Counted from the stretch's first letter, positions 20,012-28,845 are shown. The stretch: DNA of 64,000 nt from Anaeromyxobacter oryzae (GCF_023169945.1 NZ_AP025591.1:3716481-3780480), one strand, 5' to 3'. Made by a program: numbers and translations. The notes: generated from the sequence alone by a model not told the origin.

Positions 20012-20024
20012 GGCTCCTCCGGGG

Positions 20025-20396
20025 CTACTGGCCGAGGCAGCTGCGCACCTTGGCGAGCAGCTCGAGGCCGTTGATGGGCTTCGTCACGTAGTCGTTGCAG
20101 CCGCTCGCGTACCCGGTCTCGACGCTCGCGAGCTCGCCGCGCGTCGTGACCATGATGACCGGGATCGACGCGGTCTCCTCCGCCTCGCGCAGCTTCCGGC
20201 AGGCCTCGAAGCCGTCCATCCGCGGCATCACGACGTCCATCAGGATGAGGTCGGGGCGCTCGGCGAGGGCCTTCTCGACCCCCTCCAGCCCGTCCTTGGC
20301 CGTCACGACGTCGTAGGCGCTCTTGGAGAGGATCATCCGCTCCATGAGCAGCACGGTGCTCGAGTCGTCGACGAGCAGGATCTTCTTCCGGTCCAT
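20025..20396 (-). CDS. Single-domain response regulator (CheY-like)
   Basis: 123 residues, one receiver domain: acidic pair DD at 10-11, phospho-Asp in LILMDVVMPRMDG, Thr in VTTRGE and Lys in YVTKPINGLEL. It is the first gene of the che operon and probable output of its CheA. It has a good GGAGGG ribosome site. In a myxobacterium without visible flagellar genes nearby, the motor it addresses is unknown. Confidence 0.92.
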   Translation of the reverse strand: MDRKKILLVDDSSTVLLMERMILSKSAYDVVTAKDGLEGVEKALAERPDLILMDVVMPRMDGFEACRKLREAEETASIPVIMVTTRGELASVETGYASGCNDYVTKPINGLELLAKVRSCLGQ

Positions 20397-20428
20397 CGTT
20401 TTCCCTCCGCCGGTGCGGAGGCCGCTTC

Positions 20429-20444
20429 TGCAAGCGAAGCACCA
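20429..20444 (-). promoter_or_regulatory. Candidate sigma-54 promoter of the che operon
   Basis: On the minus strand TGGTGC-TTCGC-TTGCA fits the -24/-12 pattern (GG and GC with correct spacing). The predicted start near 20418 leaves a 22-nt leader with GGAGGG before the CheY-like gene. A 13-bp palindrome lies about 58 bp upstream, a usual place for an enhancer-binding protein. Confidence 0.5.
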
Positions 20445-20501
20445 GTCGGGGCGTCCGGCGGCGGACGGGCGATGTGGGTGCAGGTCGGCGGCCGGGGGCT
20501 G

Positions 20502-20514
20502 GTGACCCGGTCAC
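20502..20514. promoter_or_regulatory. 13-bp palindrome upstream of the che sigma-54 candidate
   Basis: GTGACCCGGTCAC is a perfect dyad around a central base. Its GTGAC half-sites also occur in the inverted repeat upstream of the pilA sigma-54 promoter (60453-60471), though with different spacing. It is a candidate activator site. Confidence 0.35.
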
Positions 20515-20807
20515 GGTTTTCGCCCGGGATCCGGGCGTGGACGGCACCCCGGACCGCCGGAGACGGCGGCCGTTCTCACTCTTCGTATGCCCACCGGCGT
20601 GCTCGCGCCCCGCGGCGTGCGTGCCGGGCGCGCGCCGGGCGGTGGGTCCGTCGCGCCCCGGGGGTCGCGCCCCCCCGGCACGAGCCGCGCCGCGTGTCGC
20701 GCGGCCGGCGCGCGGGCCGGCCGGGCGCGCCGCGACCCGCGAGCCGACGCAACCGCGCGGAATCGGGACGGGTCCCGGTGGCGCGCCCGCTGCTCCCGCG
20801 CGTGCGC

Positions 20808-21425
20808 ATGACCGTCCCCGCGCTCCTCGTCGCCGCGGTGCTCGCCGCGCCGGCCCCGTCCACGCCGACCCACCCCCCGGAGCCCCCGCCGCAGCCGGCC
20901 GACCGCGTAGCCCTCCGTGCGCTCGCGGTCGCCGCCGCCGGAGATCCCGACGTCGCCTCGGTCCAGGCCGCCGCCGCGCGCGAGGCGCTCCGCGGCGCGG
21001 CGGAGCTGGACGGGTGGCCCGGGCGCGCCCGCCTCTCGGCGCTGCTGCCGCGGATCACCGCCGAGGTCCGGCACGACGAGCAGTCGAACCGCACGGTCGG
21101 CCTGCAGAGCGCGGGCGAGGTGGACTACCTGCGGCTCACCCCTGGCACCACCGTCCTGGTGCGGGCGACCTGGACGCTCGCGGATCTGGTCGCCCACCGC
21201 GGCGAGATCGCGGCGGCGACCGCAGCCGCCGCGCGGGCGCGGCGCGCGACGGAGGCCGTGCAGCGGGCGACGGTGATCTACTTCGAGCGGCGCCGGCTCC
21301 GCGTCGCCCTGCTCCTCGCGCCGCCGGAGGATCCGCTCGCGCGGGCGCAGGCCGAGCTCGAGATCGCGCGGCTCGGGGCGGAGCTCGACGCGCTCACCGG
21401 GGCGCCGCGGGAGGGCGGGCGATGA
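20808..21425 (+). CDS. Exported protein resembling part of a TolC-type outer-membrane factor
   Basis: 205 residues with a signal peptide (MTVPALLVAAVLAAPAPS) and Pro-rich start. The body (GTTVLVRATWTLADLV, then alternating Ala/Arg-rich helices and FERRRLRVALLL, ending LGAELDALTG) resembles the helical hairpin of TolC-family proteins, but only about half of one repeat is present. It cannot form a normal channel alone. The stop overlaps the start of the next gene by 4 nt, so the two are probably co-translated. Function unknown; periplasmic or outer-membrane location is likely. Confidence 0.6.
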   Translation: MTVPALLVAAVLAAPAPSTPTHPPEPPPQPADRVALRALAVAAAGDPDVASVQAAAAREALRGAAELDGWPGRARLSALLPRITAEVRHDEQSNRTVGLQSAGEVDYLRLTPGTTVLVRATWTLADLVAHRGEIAAATAAAARARRATEAVQRATVIYFERRRLRVALLLAPPEDPLARAQAELEIARLGAELDALTGAPREGGR

Positions 21426-22372
21426 GGGCGGCCGGCGCGAGCGTCGCGATCGCCGTCGCGTGCGGGTCCGCGTGCGGCGCGCCCGAGCCCGCGCCGTACG
21501 CCCGTGTCGTGGCGGTGGTGCCCACGGGCCCGGGCGTACCGCCGGAGCAGCCCGGCGTCGCCGTGACCTTCAGCGCGCCCGTCGGCGCCGAGGGCCTCCT
21601 CGACGCCGCGCGCCTCGTGCTCGCGCCGGCGGCGGCCGCCGCCGACGCGCTCTCCGCGGTCGAGTCGGAGGCTGGCGCCGGCGCGCTCGCGGCGGCGGTG
21701 CCGGTCGACGCGACGCTGGAGGACGGCGGCCTCCGCGCGGCGCTCCGGCCGCGCGCCCCGCTGCGCGCGCACACCGCGTACGCGCTCGTGCTCTCGTCGC
21801 GCGCGCTCGCCGCCGACGGGCGTCCCGTGCTCGACGCGGAGGGGCGCCGGCGCGCCACCGTGTCGACGTTCGAGACCGGGGCGCTCCCTGGCCCGCCGCC
21901 GCGGCCCGTGCTCACCGAGGTGCGCGCGGACGCCGCGACGCCGGAGGCCGGGGGCGAGTACGTCGAGGTCGCGAACCTCGGCCCCGGCCCGCTCGAGCTC
22001 GCGGGGTACCGGCTCGCGAAGCGCACGGCGACCGGCGCGCTCGCGAGCTGCGCCGTCGTCCCGCCCGCGGATCCGGTGCCGTCCGGCGGCGTCGCGCTCG
22101 TCGTCGGCGGCGCGTACGACGGCCGCTACGCGCTCCCGGCCGGCACGGCCCTCGCGACCTGCGGGACGACCGCGCTCGCCGGCGGCCTCGCGAACGACCA
22201 CGCGCCGGAGGTGCTGCTCGTCGATCCCGCCGGAGCGATCGCGTCGAGCTTCGGCGCGGGCGGGATCGCGCCGCGCTGCCCGGCGGCGGCGGTGCGGGTC
22301 GATCCCGAGGGGCCGGACGTCGCGGAGAACCTGGTCTGCGCGGAGGGGGAGGGGAGCCCGGGGATGTTGTAG
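21422..22372 (+). CDS. Probable surface lipoprotein with Ig-like and lamin-tail domains
   Basis: 316 residues. The N-terminus has a short signal with Cys residues (VACGSAC) that may be a lipobox. Residues about 28-155 look like a bacterial Ig-like (SbsA type) domain: PGVAVTFSAP near the start and TAYALVLSS near the end. The C-terminal part (PVLTEVRADAATPEAGGEYVEV region to AGYRLAK and VALVVGG) matches the lamin-tail domain pattern, a beta fold used in secreted proteins. The ATG overlaps the previous stop (ATGA). Partner and role are unknown. Confidence 0.65.
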   Translation: MRAAGASVAIAVACGSACGAPEPAPYARVVAVVPTGPGVPPEQPGVAVTFSAPVGAEGLLDAARLVLAPAAAAADALSAVESEAGAGALAAAVPVDATLEDGGLRAALRPRAPLRAHTAYALVLSSRALAADGRPVLDAEGRRRATVSTFETGALPGPPPRPVLTEVRADAATPEAGGEYVEVANLGPGPLELAGYRLAKRTATGALASCAVVPPADPVPSGGVALVVGGAYDGRYALPAGTALATCGTTALAGGLANDHAPEVLLVDPAGAIASSFGAGGIAPRCPAAAVRVDPEGPDVAENLVCAEGEGSPGML

Positions 22373-22388
22373 CTCCGTACACCGTAAA

Positions 22389-22575
22389 CGTGCCCGTACA
22401 CGTGCCCGACCCCGTGCCCGTGAACCGCTTCCCGTGGCCCGCGGGCCGTCCTCCCGATCACCCGTGCCCCGAACCCCTCTCCGCGTCGGGCACGCCAGAC
22501 GCTTCACGGGAACGGGCCACGGGCCACGGGAGTCGGGTGACGGGAACGGAGATGCCGGGCACGTGTACGGGCACG
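22389..22575. repeat. Long imperfect inverted repeat with perfect 20-nt ends
   Basis: CGTGCCCGTACACGTGCCCG (22389-22408) recurs as its exact reverse complement at 22556-22575, 147 nt away. Between them, runs of CCCGTG on the left face runs of CACGGG on the right, including CCCGTGGCCCG/CGGGCCACGGG. The whole 229-nt gap between convergent genes is therefore largely foldable. It could terminate both genes or be a dispersed repeat; no protein is encoded. Confidence 0.7.
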
Positions 22576-22601
22576 GCCACGGCGCACGGGACGCTTCGCG
22601 C

Positions 22602-23291
22602 TCAGGTGTTGTCGACGATCCACTTCCCGAGCAGCTCGTCCTTCGAGATGAAGCCGTCCGCGCCGCACTCCTGCACCAGGCGCTGGACCTTCTCCTTCTC
22701 CTCACCGGAGCAGAAGAGGACCTTGATGGACTTGAACATCTCGTTCTTCTTCACGAACCGGCAGAACTGGCCGCCGTCCACCTTCGGCATGTTGATGTCG
22801 AGGAGGATCAGGTCGGGCCGGGTCTGACGCTTCAAGATGATCGAGGTCGCCTTCTCCGCGTCGGGCGCGTACTGGATCTCGAAGCCCTTCGCCTCGAGCT
22901 CCTCCTGGAGCAGCCGCGCCACGATCTCGGAGTCGTCGACGATGAGCACGCGGCGACGGCCCTCGACCGCCGCGGTGAAGCGCTTCGGGAAGTCCTCGCT
23001 CCCGGGGGCGGAGACCGCGCCGTCGAGCTTCAGCTCGGCGGCGGCCCGGGCGAGCTCCTCCTGCGCACCTTCGCCCACCAGCAGCGCTCGCCCGGTGAAG
23101 CCGCGATCGCGCAGCAGCGCCGGGGCCTGCTTGGCGCGGCCCGCGTCGACGAGGAGCGCGGCGGCGCCGGCGACCTCCGGCACGAGGGCGTGAGGCTCCC
23201 GCTCCAGCAGGACCTGGTGGCCGGCGGCCTCCAGCGCCATGCCGGTCATCTGGAGCACGAGCTCGCTGTCGCAGCAGATGAGGACCTTCAA
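22602..23291 (-). CDS. frzZ: Dual-receiver response regulator, FrzZ-like
   Basis: 229 residues, starting at TTG. Two receiver folds in tandem. The C-terminal one (112-229) is complete: D119/D120, phospho-Asp D165 (LILLDINMPKVDG) and K217. The N-terminal one (1-105) is degenerate: one acid at D8, a possible D49 (ALLVDAG), and Ala/Ser where the conserved Lys should be (GAVSAPG). In M. xanthus FrzZ also has two receivers, is the output of FrzE, and is divergent from frzA, as here. The identification rests on this arrangement plus the domain layout. A 76-nt divergent promoter region separates it from frzA. Confidence 0.75.
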   Translation of the reverse strand: MKVLICCDSELVLQMTGMALEAAGHQVLLEREPHALVPEVAGAAALLVDAGRAKQAPALLRDRGFTGRALLVGEGAQEELARAAAELKLDGAVSAPGSEDFPKRFTAAVEGRRRVLIVDDSEIVARLLQEELEAKGFEIQYAPDAEKATSIILKRQTRPDLILLDINMPKVDGGQFCRFVKKNEMFKSIKVLFCSGEEKEKVQRLVQECGADGFISKDELLGKWIVDNT

Positions 23292-23327
23292 GTCGTCGTA
23301 CCTCTGGCGCCAGAAAATAGCACCGAC

Positions 23328-23357
23328 TTGCCCCTGCGTCCCGGCCTCGCTGATAAT
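23328..23357 (+). promoter_or_regulatory. Promoter of the frz operon
   Basis: TTGCCC (23328-23333) and GATAAT (23352-23357) are 18 nt apart. The -10 ends 10 nt before the frzA ATG, so the message should have almost no leader; no Shine-Dalgarno sequence is present. Confidence 0.6.
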
Positions 23358-23367
23358 CCCGCGCCGG

Positions 23368-23877
23368 ATGGCCGATCCGAAGCCCGCAACCGAGTCGAGC
23401 GACGCGGCCGGGCAGAAGAACCCCGAAGCCTGGTTCTTCTGCCTGCGCCTGCTGGGCGGCCGCTATGCGTTCGAGGCGCCGCTCGTCACCGAGGTCGTGC
23501 GGCTCGGACCGCTCACGCGCCTGCCCGCCGCGCCAGCGTTCCTGCCGGGCGTGTTCACGCACCGTGGCGAGGTGCTGCCGGTGCTCGACATCGGCCAGCT
23601 CGTCGGCCACACCGCCGTCCCCATCCGCGCGAGCACCCGCGCGGCGATCGTGCACTGCGGCCCGTGGAAGGTCGCCGTGGTGAGCGAGTCGGTCGAGGGC
23701 CTCGTCTCGATCCCGCGCCGGGCCCTCGAGGCGCCGCCCGCGGAGTCCTCCGGCGTAGCGGAGTTCCTCTCGGCGGTCGGGCGCGATCGCGGCGGCGCGG
23801 TGGCGATCCTCGACCTGCCGCGCCTCGTCGAGACGGCGCGTGCGCGGGCCGTGCCCGCCGGGGGCGGCGCCGCGTGA
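23368..23877 (+). CDS. frzA: CheW-like coupling protein, FrzA position
   Basis: 169 residues with one CheW domain: FFCLRLLGGRYAFEAPLVTEVV, RLPAAPAFLPGVFTHRGEVL and PVLDIGQLV. It should couple the FrzCD receptor to FrzE. First gene of the frz-order operon, overlapping the next by 4 nt (GTGA). The assignment as FrzA rather than a generic CheW comes from gene order. Confidence 0.75.
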   Translation: MADPKPATESSDAAGQKNPEAWFFCLRLLGGRYAFEAPLVTEVVRLGPLTRLPAAPAFLPGVFTHRGEVLPVLDIGQLVGHTAVPIRASTRAAIVHCGPWKVAVVSESVEGLVSIPRRALEAPPAESSGVAEFLSAVGRDRGGAVAILDLPRLVETARARAVPAGGGAA

Positions 23878-24266
23878 CGGAGCCGACCAGCGAGATCCTC
23901 ATGTTCCAGGTCGGTGCCCGCGTATTCGCCGCGGTGGTGCACGACGCGATCCGCATCGGCTCGGTGCGGGAGGTCGCGGCGGGCGACCTCGTCGTCGAGA
24001 CGCCGCTCGGGATGCCCTGGGGCCGCGAGCGCGGGATCGTCGTCGCGGGCGACGCCGCGGACGTCGAGCGGACGCTGGTCGTGGACCAGGTGATCGGCGT
24101 CCGCAGCGTGCCGGAGGGTGACGTCCACCCGCTGCCGGCGTTCGCCGCCGCGTGCATCGGCTCGGGCGCGGTCACCGGCTTCGTCATCGTGGACGAGGCG
24201 CCGATGCTCCTCGTCGATCTCCCCACCCTCGTGCGCGAGCAGGCCGGCGCCGCCGCACGTGTCTAG
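23874..24266 (+). CDS. frzB: Short CheW-like protein, FrzB position
   Basis: 130 residues, starting at GTG inside the frzA stop. It has a reduced CheW-type fold (ILMFQVGARVFAAVVHDAIRIG, MPWGRERGIVVAG, GFVIVDEAPMLLVDLPTLV), lacking the usual VPxxPxxxxGxxxxRG loop. M. xanthus FrzB is likewise a divergent CheW-like protein second in the operon. Probable receptor-array component. Confidence 0.7.
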   Translation: MTEPTSEILMFQVGARVFAAVVHDAIRIGSVREVAAGDLVVETPLGMPWGRERGIVVAGDAADVERTLVVDQVIGVRSVPEGDVHPLPAFAAACIGSGAVTGFVIVDEAPMLLVDLPTLVREQAGAAARV

Positions 24267-24291
24267 CTCCCAAGGAACCAGAGGCGACCCC

Positions 24292-25542
24292 ATGCCCCTC
24301 GACGTCAAGACGCAGAAGAAGCCCGCCGCGCGCGCCCCGAAGAACGGCAAGAAGGCGCCGGCGGGGATCTCCGACGCCGAGCGCCTCGCGGCGTACCTCC
24401 GCGAGGTGGCGGACGGCCGGTACGACGGCCGGCTCGACCCCGCGACGATCGCCGACCCCGCGCTGCGCGCGGTCGCCCAGGCCGCGAACGCCGCGGTCGA
24501 TCACGTCATCGCCGAGACCAAGGACGCGCGGGGGCGCGTCGAGGTCGTCACCGCGGGCGTCGACGAGGCGATCGAGGCGATGATCCGGCTCGTCATCCAG
24601 GGCGATCTCTCCGGCACCCTCCGGCTCGGCGTCACCGACCAGGCGCTCACGCCGCTCATCGCCGGCATCGGCCAGGTGATGGAGACGCTGAAGAAGTTCG
24701 TGACGGAGATCCGCGAGGCGGCGCTCCAGCTCTCGACGTCCTCGGCGGAGGTGCTCGCCGCGGCGACGCAGAACGAGTCGTCCACGAGCGCGCAGGCCTC
24801 GGCCATCCACGAGACCACCGCGACGATGGAGGAGCTGAAGGGCGCCTCCCACCAGATCGCCGAGAACGCGCAGATGGTGGCGGCCATCGCCGAGCAGACG
24901 CTCACCGGCGCGCGGCAGGGCGAGGGCGCCATCAAGGCGTTCATGGGCTCGATGGAGAAGGTCCGCCACAACGCCGTCGAGGTGGACGACGCCATCGCGA
25001 AGCTCTCGAAGCGCGTCGAGCGGATCGGCACCGTCGTCGAGGTGATCGACGAGATCGCGGACCGCTCCGACCTCCTCGCGCTGAACGCCGCCCTCGAGGG
25101 CGCGAAGGCCGGCGAGGCGGGCCGCGGGTTCTCCATCGTCGCGGCCGAGATGCGCCGCCTCGCCGAGAACGTCATGGAGTCGACGAAGGAGATCAAGAAC
25201 CTCATCACCGAGATCCGCGAGGCCACCCACGCCGCCAAGGAGGCGTCGGACGGCAACAAGAAGATGGCCGGCGAGGGCGAGAAGCTCGGCGGCCACGCGA
25301 TGACGAGCGTCACCGGCATCCTCACCGGGATCCAGGAGACCAGCGACGCGGCCCGCGTGATCCACCTCGCCACGCAGCAGCAGCGGACCGCGACCGAGCA
25401 GGTGGTCCAGTCGATGTCCGAGATCGAGGAGGTCACGCGCCAGGCGCAGACCGGCTCGAAGCAGGCCACCGGGGCCGCCGCCGAGCTGACCAAGCTCGCC
25501 GAGCGCCTCGCCGAGCTCGTGAAGCGCTTCAAGGTCGACTAG
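24292..25542 (+). CDS. frzCD: Cytoplasmic chemoreceptor FrzCD
   Basis: 416 residues and no membrane helix, unlike ordinary MCPs. The basic, Lys/Ala-rich N-terminus (QKKPAARAPKNGKKAPAG) resembles that of M. xanthus FrzCD, which binds DNA and positions the array on the nucleoid. A helical region (AERLAAYLREVADGRYDG) follows, then the MCP signalling domain with tip DEIADRSDLLALNAALEGAK and methylation-helix heptads. It should be methylated by the CheR at 28842 and demethylated by the CheB at 27823. Confidence 0.85.
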   Translation: MPLDVKTQKKPAARAPKNGKKAPAGISDAERLAAYLREVADGRYDGRLDPATIADPALRAVAQAANAAVDHVIAETKDARGRVEVVTAGVDEAIEAMIRLVIQGDLSGTLRLGVTDQALTPLIAGIGQVMETLKKFVTEIREAALQLSTSSAEVLAAATQNESSTSAQASAIHETTATMEELKGASHQIAENAQMVAAIAEQTLTGARQGEGAIKAFMGSMEKVRHNAVEVDDAIAKLSKRVERIGTVVEVIDEIADRSDLLALNAALEGAKAGEAGRGFSIVAAEMRRLAENVMESTKEIKNLITEIREATHAAKEASDGNKKMAGEGEKLGGHAMTSVTGILTGIQETSDAARVIHLATQQQRTATEQVVQSMSEIEEVTRQAQTGSKQATGAAAELTKLAERLAELVKRFKVD

Positions 25543-25576
25543 CGAAGGACGACCCGCTCCGTCGCCGCGCGCGCCC

Positions 25577-27826
25577 ATGGGCATCTCCGAAGAGATCCGC
25601 CAGAAGCTCCTCCCCCGCTTCCGCGAGACCACCGCGGACCGCGTGGAGAAGATCTCGGGCGCGCTCCTCGAGGTGGAGCGCGGGGCCGCGACGAAGGACG
25701 TGCGCGAGGAGCTCGCGCGCGAGCTGCACACGCTGAAGGGCGAGGCCCGGATGATGGGCTTCGTCGGCATCTCCTCCGTGGTCCACGCCGCGGAGGAGCT
25801 GCTGAAGGGCGTCCCCGAGGAAGGCCCTTCCGCGGGCGACGCGGTGGACGCGCTCCTCAAGGCGTGCGACGCGATCGTGCCGATGCTCGACGCGCCGGTG
25901 GACGGCGGCGACGCGGCCCGGATCCTCGCGGAGCGGCTCCGCGCGCTCGTCGGCGGCGCGCCCGCCCCGGCGGCGCCTCCCGCGGAGAAGCCCGCCGCGG
26001 CCGCCCCGGCCCCGGCGCCGCGCCCCGAGCAGCCGACGCAGACGTCCGCGGGCCTGAAGGCGGTCGCCCCCGCCGGGCACCACGACGAGGCGCCGAAGGC
26101 GGAGCTGCGCGGCGATCGGCCCGCGGCCTCGATCCGCGTCGACGTCGACCGGCTCGACGAGATCGCGGCGCTCGCCGGCGACGTGCTCGTCGAGGGGGCG
26201 CGCGCGATCCGGCGCTCCAGGGACCTGAACGGCCTCTTCGCGCGGTGGGCCCGCCTGTCCGACCGGGTGATCGCGCTCGCCGAGCGCGTGCGGGATCCGC
26301 GGAACGCGCGCCTCGTCGAGCAGATCGAGGGCGACGTCCACCTGCTCCGCTCGGACACCTTCCGCTTCGCGCGCCACCAGACCGAGGCGGCCTCGACCTC
26401 CCACGCGCAGTTCGGCGTCCTCGCCGAGCGCATCGGCGCGGCGCGGCTCATCCCGCTCTCCGGCGTGCTCGCCGGCTTCCCCCGCGCCGTCCGCGACATG
26501 GCGAAGGAGCAGGGGAAGGAGGTCGAGTGCGTGGTGAAGGGCGCCGAGACCGGCGTCGACAAGGCGATCCTCCTCTCGCTCAACGACCCGCTCGTGCACC
26601 TCGTCCGCAACTGCGTCGACCACGGCATCGAGGCGCCCGCCGACCGGCTCGGGGCGGGCAAGCCCCGCGCCGGCCGCGTCGTGATCTCCGCCCGGACCGA
26701 CGGCGACCTGCTGGCCGTGACGGTCGAGGACGACGGCCGCGGCGTCAGCCCGATCGCGGTGCGGGCGGCGGCGCTGCGCAAGGGGATCATCGGCGAGCAG
26801 CAGGCCGCGAGCCTCTCCGCCCGGGCCGCGCTCGACCTCATCTTCATGCCCGGGTTCTCGACCCGAGAGCAGGCGGGCGAGACGAGCGGGCGCGGCGTCG
26901 GCCTCGACGTGGTCCGCAAGCGCGTCACCTCGCTCGGCGGGTCCGTCACGGTCGAGTCGGAGCCGGGCAAGGGGGCGAAGTTCACGCTGCGGATGCCGCA
27001 GTCGCTCTCGCTGATGAAGGTCCTCCTCGTCCGGATCGACGACGACGTCTACGGGATCCCGGCGGTGGACGTGGACAGCGTGGGGCGGCTCGATCCGAAG
27101 GAGATCACCGAGGTCGCCGGCATCCGGGCGGTCCGGTACCGGGGGCGGCTCATGCCGGTGGTCGCCCTCGGGCCGCTCCTGTCGCTGAACGGCGGGCCGC
27201 GCTCGCAGCGGCCGATGGTGGCCTACGTCTCCCACGGCTCCGAGGGCGCCGCAGTGGTCGTCGACGGGCTCTTCGGGGAGCGCGAGGTCGCCGTGAAGGC
27301 GCCGGGCCAGTTCCTGAAGGGGATGCGCTTCGTCACGGGCGCGGCCGCGCTCGAGGACGGGCGCGTGGCGCTCCTGCTCTCGACGCCGGACATCGTCGCC
27401 GCCGCGCGCCGGCTCGCGTCGCCTGCGGTGAGCCGCGGCCGCGATCGCCGCCGCCTGCGGATCCTGCTCGTGGACGACAGCGCCATCGCGCGCGAGGCGG
27501 AGGCCGCGCTCCTCCGATCCCTCGGGCACGAGGTGGACGAGGCGGTCGACGGCGAGGACGGCTGGCAGAAGCTGCAGAGCGGGCAGTACCACCTGCTCGT
27601 CTCGGACGTGCAGATGCCCGTCCTCGACGGCATCGATCTCACCCGCCGCGTGAAGTCCACCCCGCGGTTCGTGAAGCTGCCCATCGTGATCATGTCGTCG
27701 CTGTCCGCGCCCGAGGAGCGGCGCCGCGGCGTGGACGCCGGCGCCGACGCGTACATGGTGAAGGGTGAGCTCGAGGCCGAGAACCTCGCCGGGACCCTCG
27801 AGCGGCTGTGCGGGGTGGGCGGATGA
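25577..27826 (+). CDS. frzE: Hybrid CheA-CheY kinase FrzE
   Basis: 749 residues, close to M. xanthus FrzE. Domains: HPt with H51 (RELHTLKGEARMMGF), Ala/Pro-rich linker (about 130-165), dimerisation helices (VDVDRLDEIAALAGDVL), ATPase (LVRNCVDHGIE, VEDDGRGV, TSGRGVGLDVV), CheW-like domain, and a C-terminal receiver (LRILLVDDSAIAREAE, phospho-Asp in LLVSDVQMPVLDG). In M. xanthus the attached receiver restrains the kinase and FrzZ is the output. Its stop overlaps the next start (ATGA). Confidence 0.88.
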   Translation: MGISEEIRQKLLPRFRETTADRVEKISGALLEVERGAATKDVREELARELHTLKGEARMMGFVGISSVVHAAEELLKGVPEEGPSAGDAVDALLKACDAIVPMLDAPVDGGDAARILAERLRALVGGAPAPAAPPAEKPAAAAPAPAPRPEQPTQTSAGLKAVAPAGHHDEAPKAELRGDRPAASIRVDVDRLDEIAALAGDVLVEGARAIRRSRDLNGLFARWARLSDRVIALAERVRDPRNARLVEQIEGDVHLLRSDTFRFARHQTEAASTSHAQFGVLAERIGAARLIPLSGVLAGFPRAVRDMAKEQGKEVECVVKGAETGVDKAILLSLNDPLVHLVRNCVDHGIEAPADRLGAGKPRAGRVVISARTDGDLLAVTVEDDGRGVSPIAVRAAALRKGIIGEQQAASLSARAALDLIFMPGFSTREQAGETSGRGVGLDVVRKRVTSLGGSVTVESEPGKGAKFTLRMPQSLSLMKVLLVRIDDDVYGIPAVDVDSVGRLDPKEITEVAGIRAVRYRGRLMPVVALGPLLSLNGGPRSQRPMVAYVSHGSEGAAVVVDGLFGEREVAVKAPGQFLKGMRFVTGAAALEDGRVALLLSTPDIVAAARRLASPAVSRGRDRRRLRILLVDDSAIAREAEAALLRSLGHEVDEAVDGEDGWQKLQSGQYHLLVSDVQMPVLDGIDLTRRVKSTPRFVKLPIVIMSSLSAPEERRRGVDAGADAYMVKGELEAENLAGTLERLCGVGG

Positions 27827-28845
27827 CGCTGCCGCACGACCGGGCCGTCCGCGTGCTGGTGGCGGACGACTCGGAGCTCTTCCGCGAGGTGCTCTCGAGC
27901 GTCATCGCGGTGGAGCCGGGCTTCGAGGTGGTGGCGGTCGCGGCGGACGGCGGGGCGGCCGCGACGCTCGCCCGGACGCTGCGGCCCGACGTCATCACGA
28001 TGGACATCAACATGCCCGACACCGACGGGTTCTCGGGCATCGCGCGGATCATGGCGGACACGCCCACCCCGATCCTCGTGCTCACCGCGAACCCCACCGA
28101 GGCGGTGGGCTTCCGCGCGCTCTCGCTCGGCGCGCTCGACATCCTCGAGAAGCCCCAGGCGACGACGAACCTCGCGGAGTACGGCGCGCTGCTGCGCTCG
28201 CGCCTCCGGCTCCTCGCCGGCGTGAAGGTGATCCGGCACCTGCGGGGGCTCCGGGAGCGGCGCGCGCCGGCCCCGCGCGCCGCCGGGCGGGCCGACCTCG
28301 TCGCCATCGGCGCGTCGCTCGGCGGCCCGCGGGCGCTCGCGACGCTGCTCCGCGGCCTCCCCGCCGACTTCCCGGCTCCCATCGCGGTGGTGCAGCACAT
28401 CGCGGACGGGTTCACGGAGGGGCTCGCGAGCTGGCTCGCCACCGAGTGCCGGCTCGACGTCCGCGAGGCGCGGCACGGAGAGGTGCTCCGGCCCGGGCGC
28501 GTCGTCGTCGCGCCGACGGGGCACCACCTGGTCGTGAGCGAGGGGATCGCGCACCTCTCCGACGCGCCGCCGGTCGACACGTTCAAGCCCTCCGTCACTC
28601 CGCTCTTCCTCTCCGCGGCCCGGGCCTACGGCGCGCGGTGCTGCGGCGTGCTGCTCACCGGGATGGGCCGCGACGGGGCGGAGGGGCTCAAGGCGATCCG
28701 CGACGCGGGCGGCGTCACGGTCGCGCAGGACGAGGCGACGAGCGCCGTGTTCGGCATGCCGAAGGCGGCCATCGAGCTCGGGGCGGCGGAGCGGGTCCTC
28801 CCCATCGACGACATCCCGAGGCTGCTCGTGGAGCTGACGCGGTGA
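27823..28845 (+). CDS. frzG: Methylesterase FrzG (CheB)
   Basis: 340 residues. Receiver with VADDSELFREVL and phospho-Asp in VITMDINMPDTDG, then a CheB methylesterase with Ser in GASLGGPRAL, His in VVQHIADGF and Asp in LTGMGRDGAEG. It should demethylate FrzCD. It overlaps frzE and frzF by 4 nt each, so translation is probably coupled. Confidence 0.85.
   Translation: MTLPHDRAVRVLVADDSELFREVLSSVIAVEPGFEVVAVAADGGAAATLARTLRPDVITMDINMPDTDGFSGIARIMADTPTPILVLTANPTEAVGFRALSLGALDILEKPQATTNLAEYGALLRSRLRLLAGVKVIRHLRGLRERRAPAPRAAGRADLVAIGASLGGPRALATLLRGLPADFPAPIAVVQHIADGFTEGLASWLATECRLDVREARHGEVLRPGRVVVAPTGHHLVVSEGIAHLSDAPPVDTFKPSVTPLFLSAARAYGARCCGVLLTGMGRDGAEGLKAIRDAGGVTVAQDEATSAVFGMPKAAIELGAAERVLPIDDIPRLLVELTR

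Larger units (their letters stand above)
20397..20807. other. 411-nt gap between the che operon and the exported-protein pair
   Basis: This divergent intergenic stretch holds the sigma-54 candidate at 20429-20444 and the palindrome at 20502-20514. The remainder (about 20530-20807) is highly GC-rich; I see no gene or RNA in it and no clear promoter for the plus-strand gene at 20808. Confidence 0.5.
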
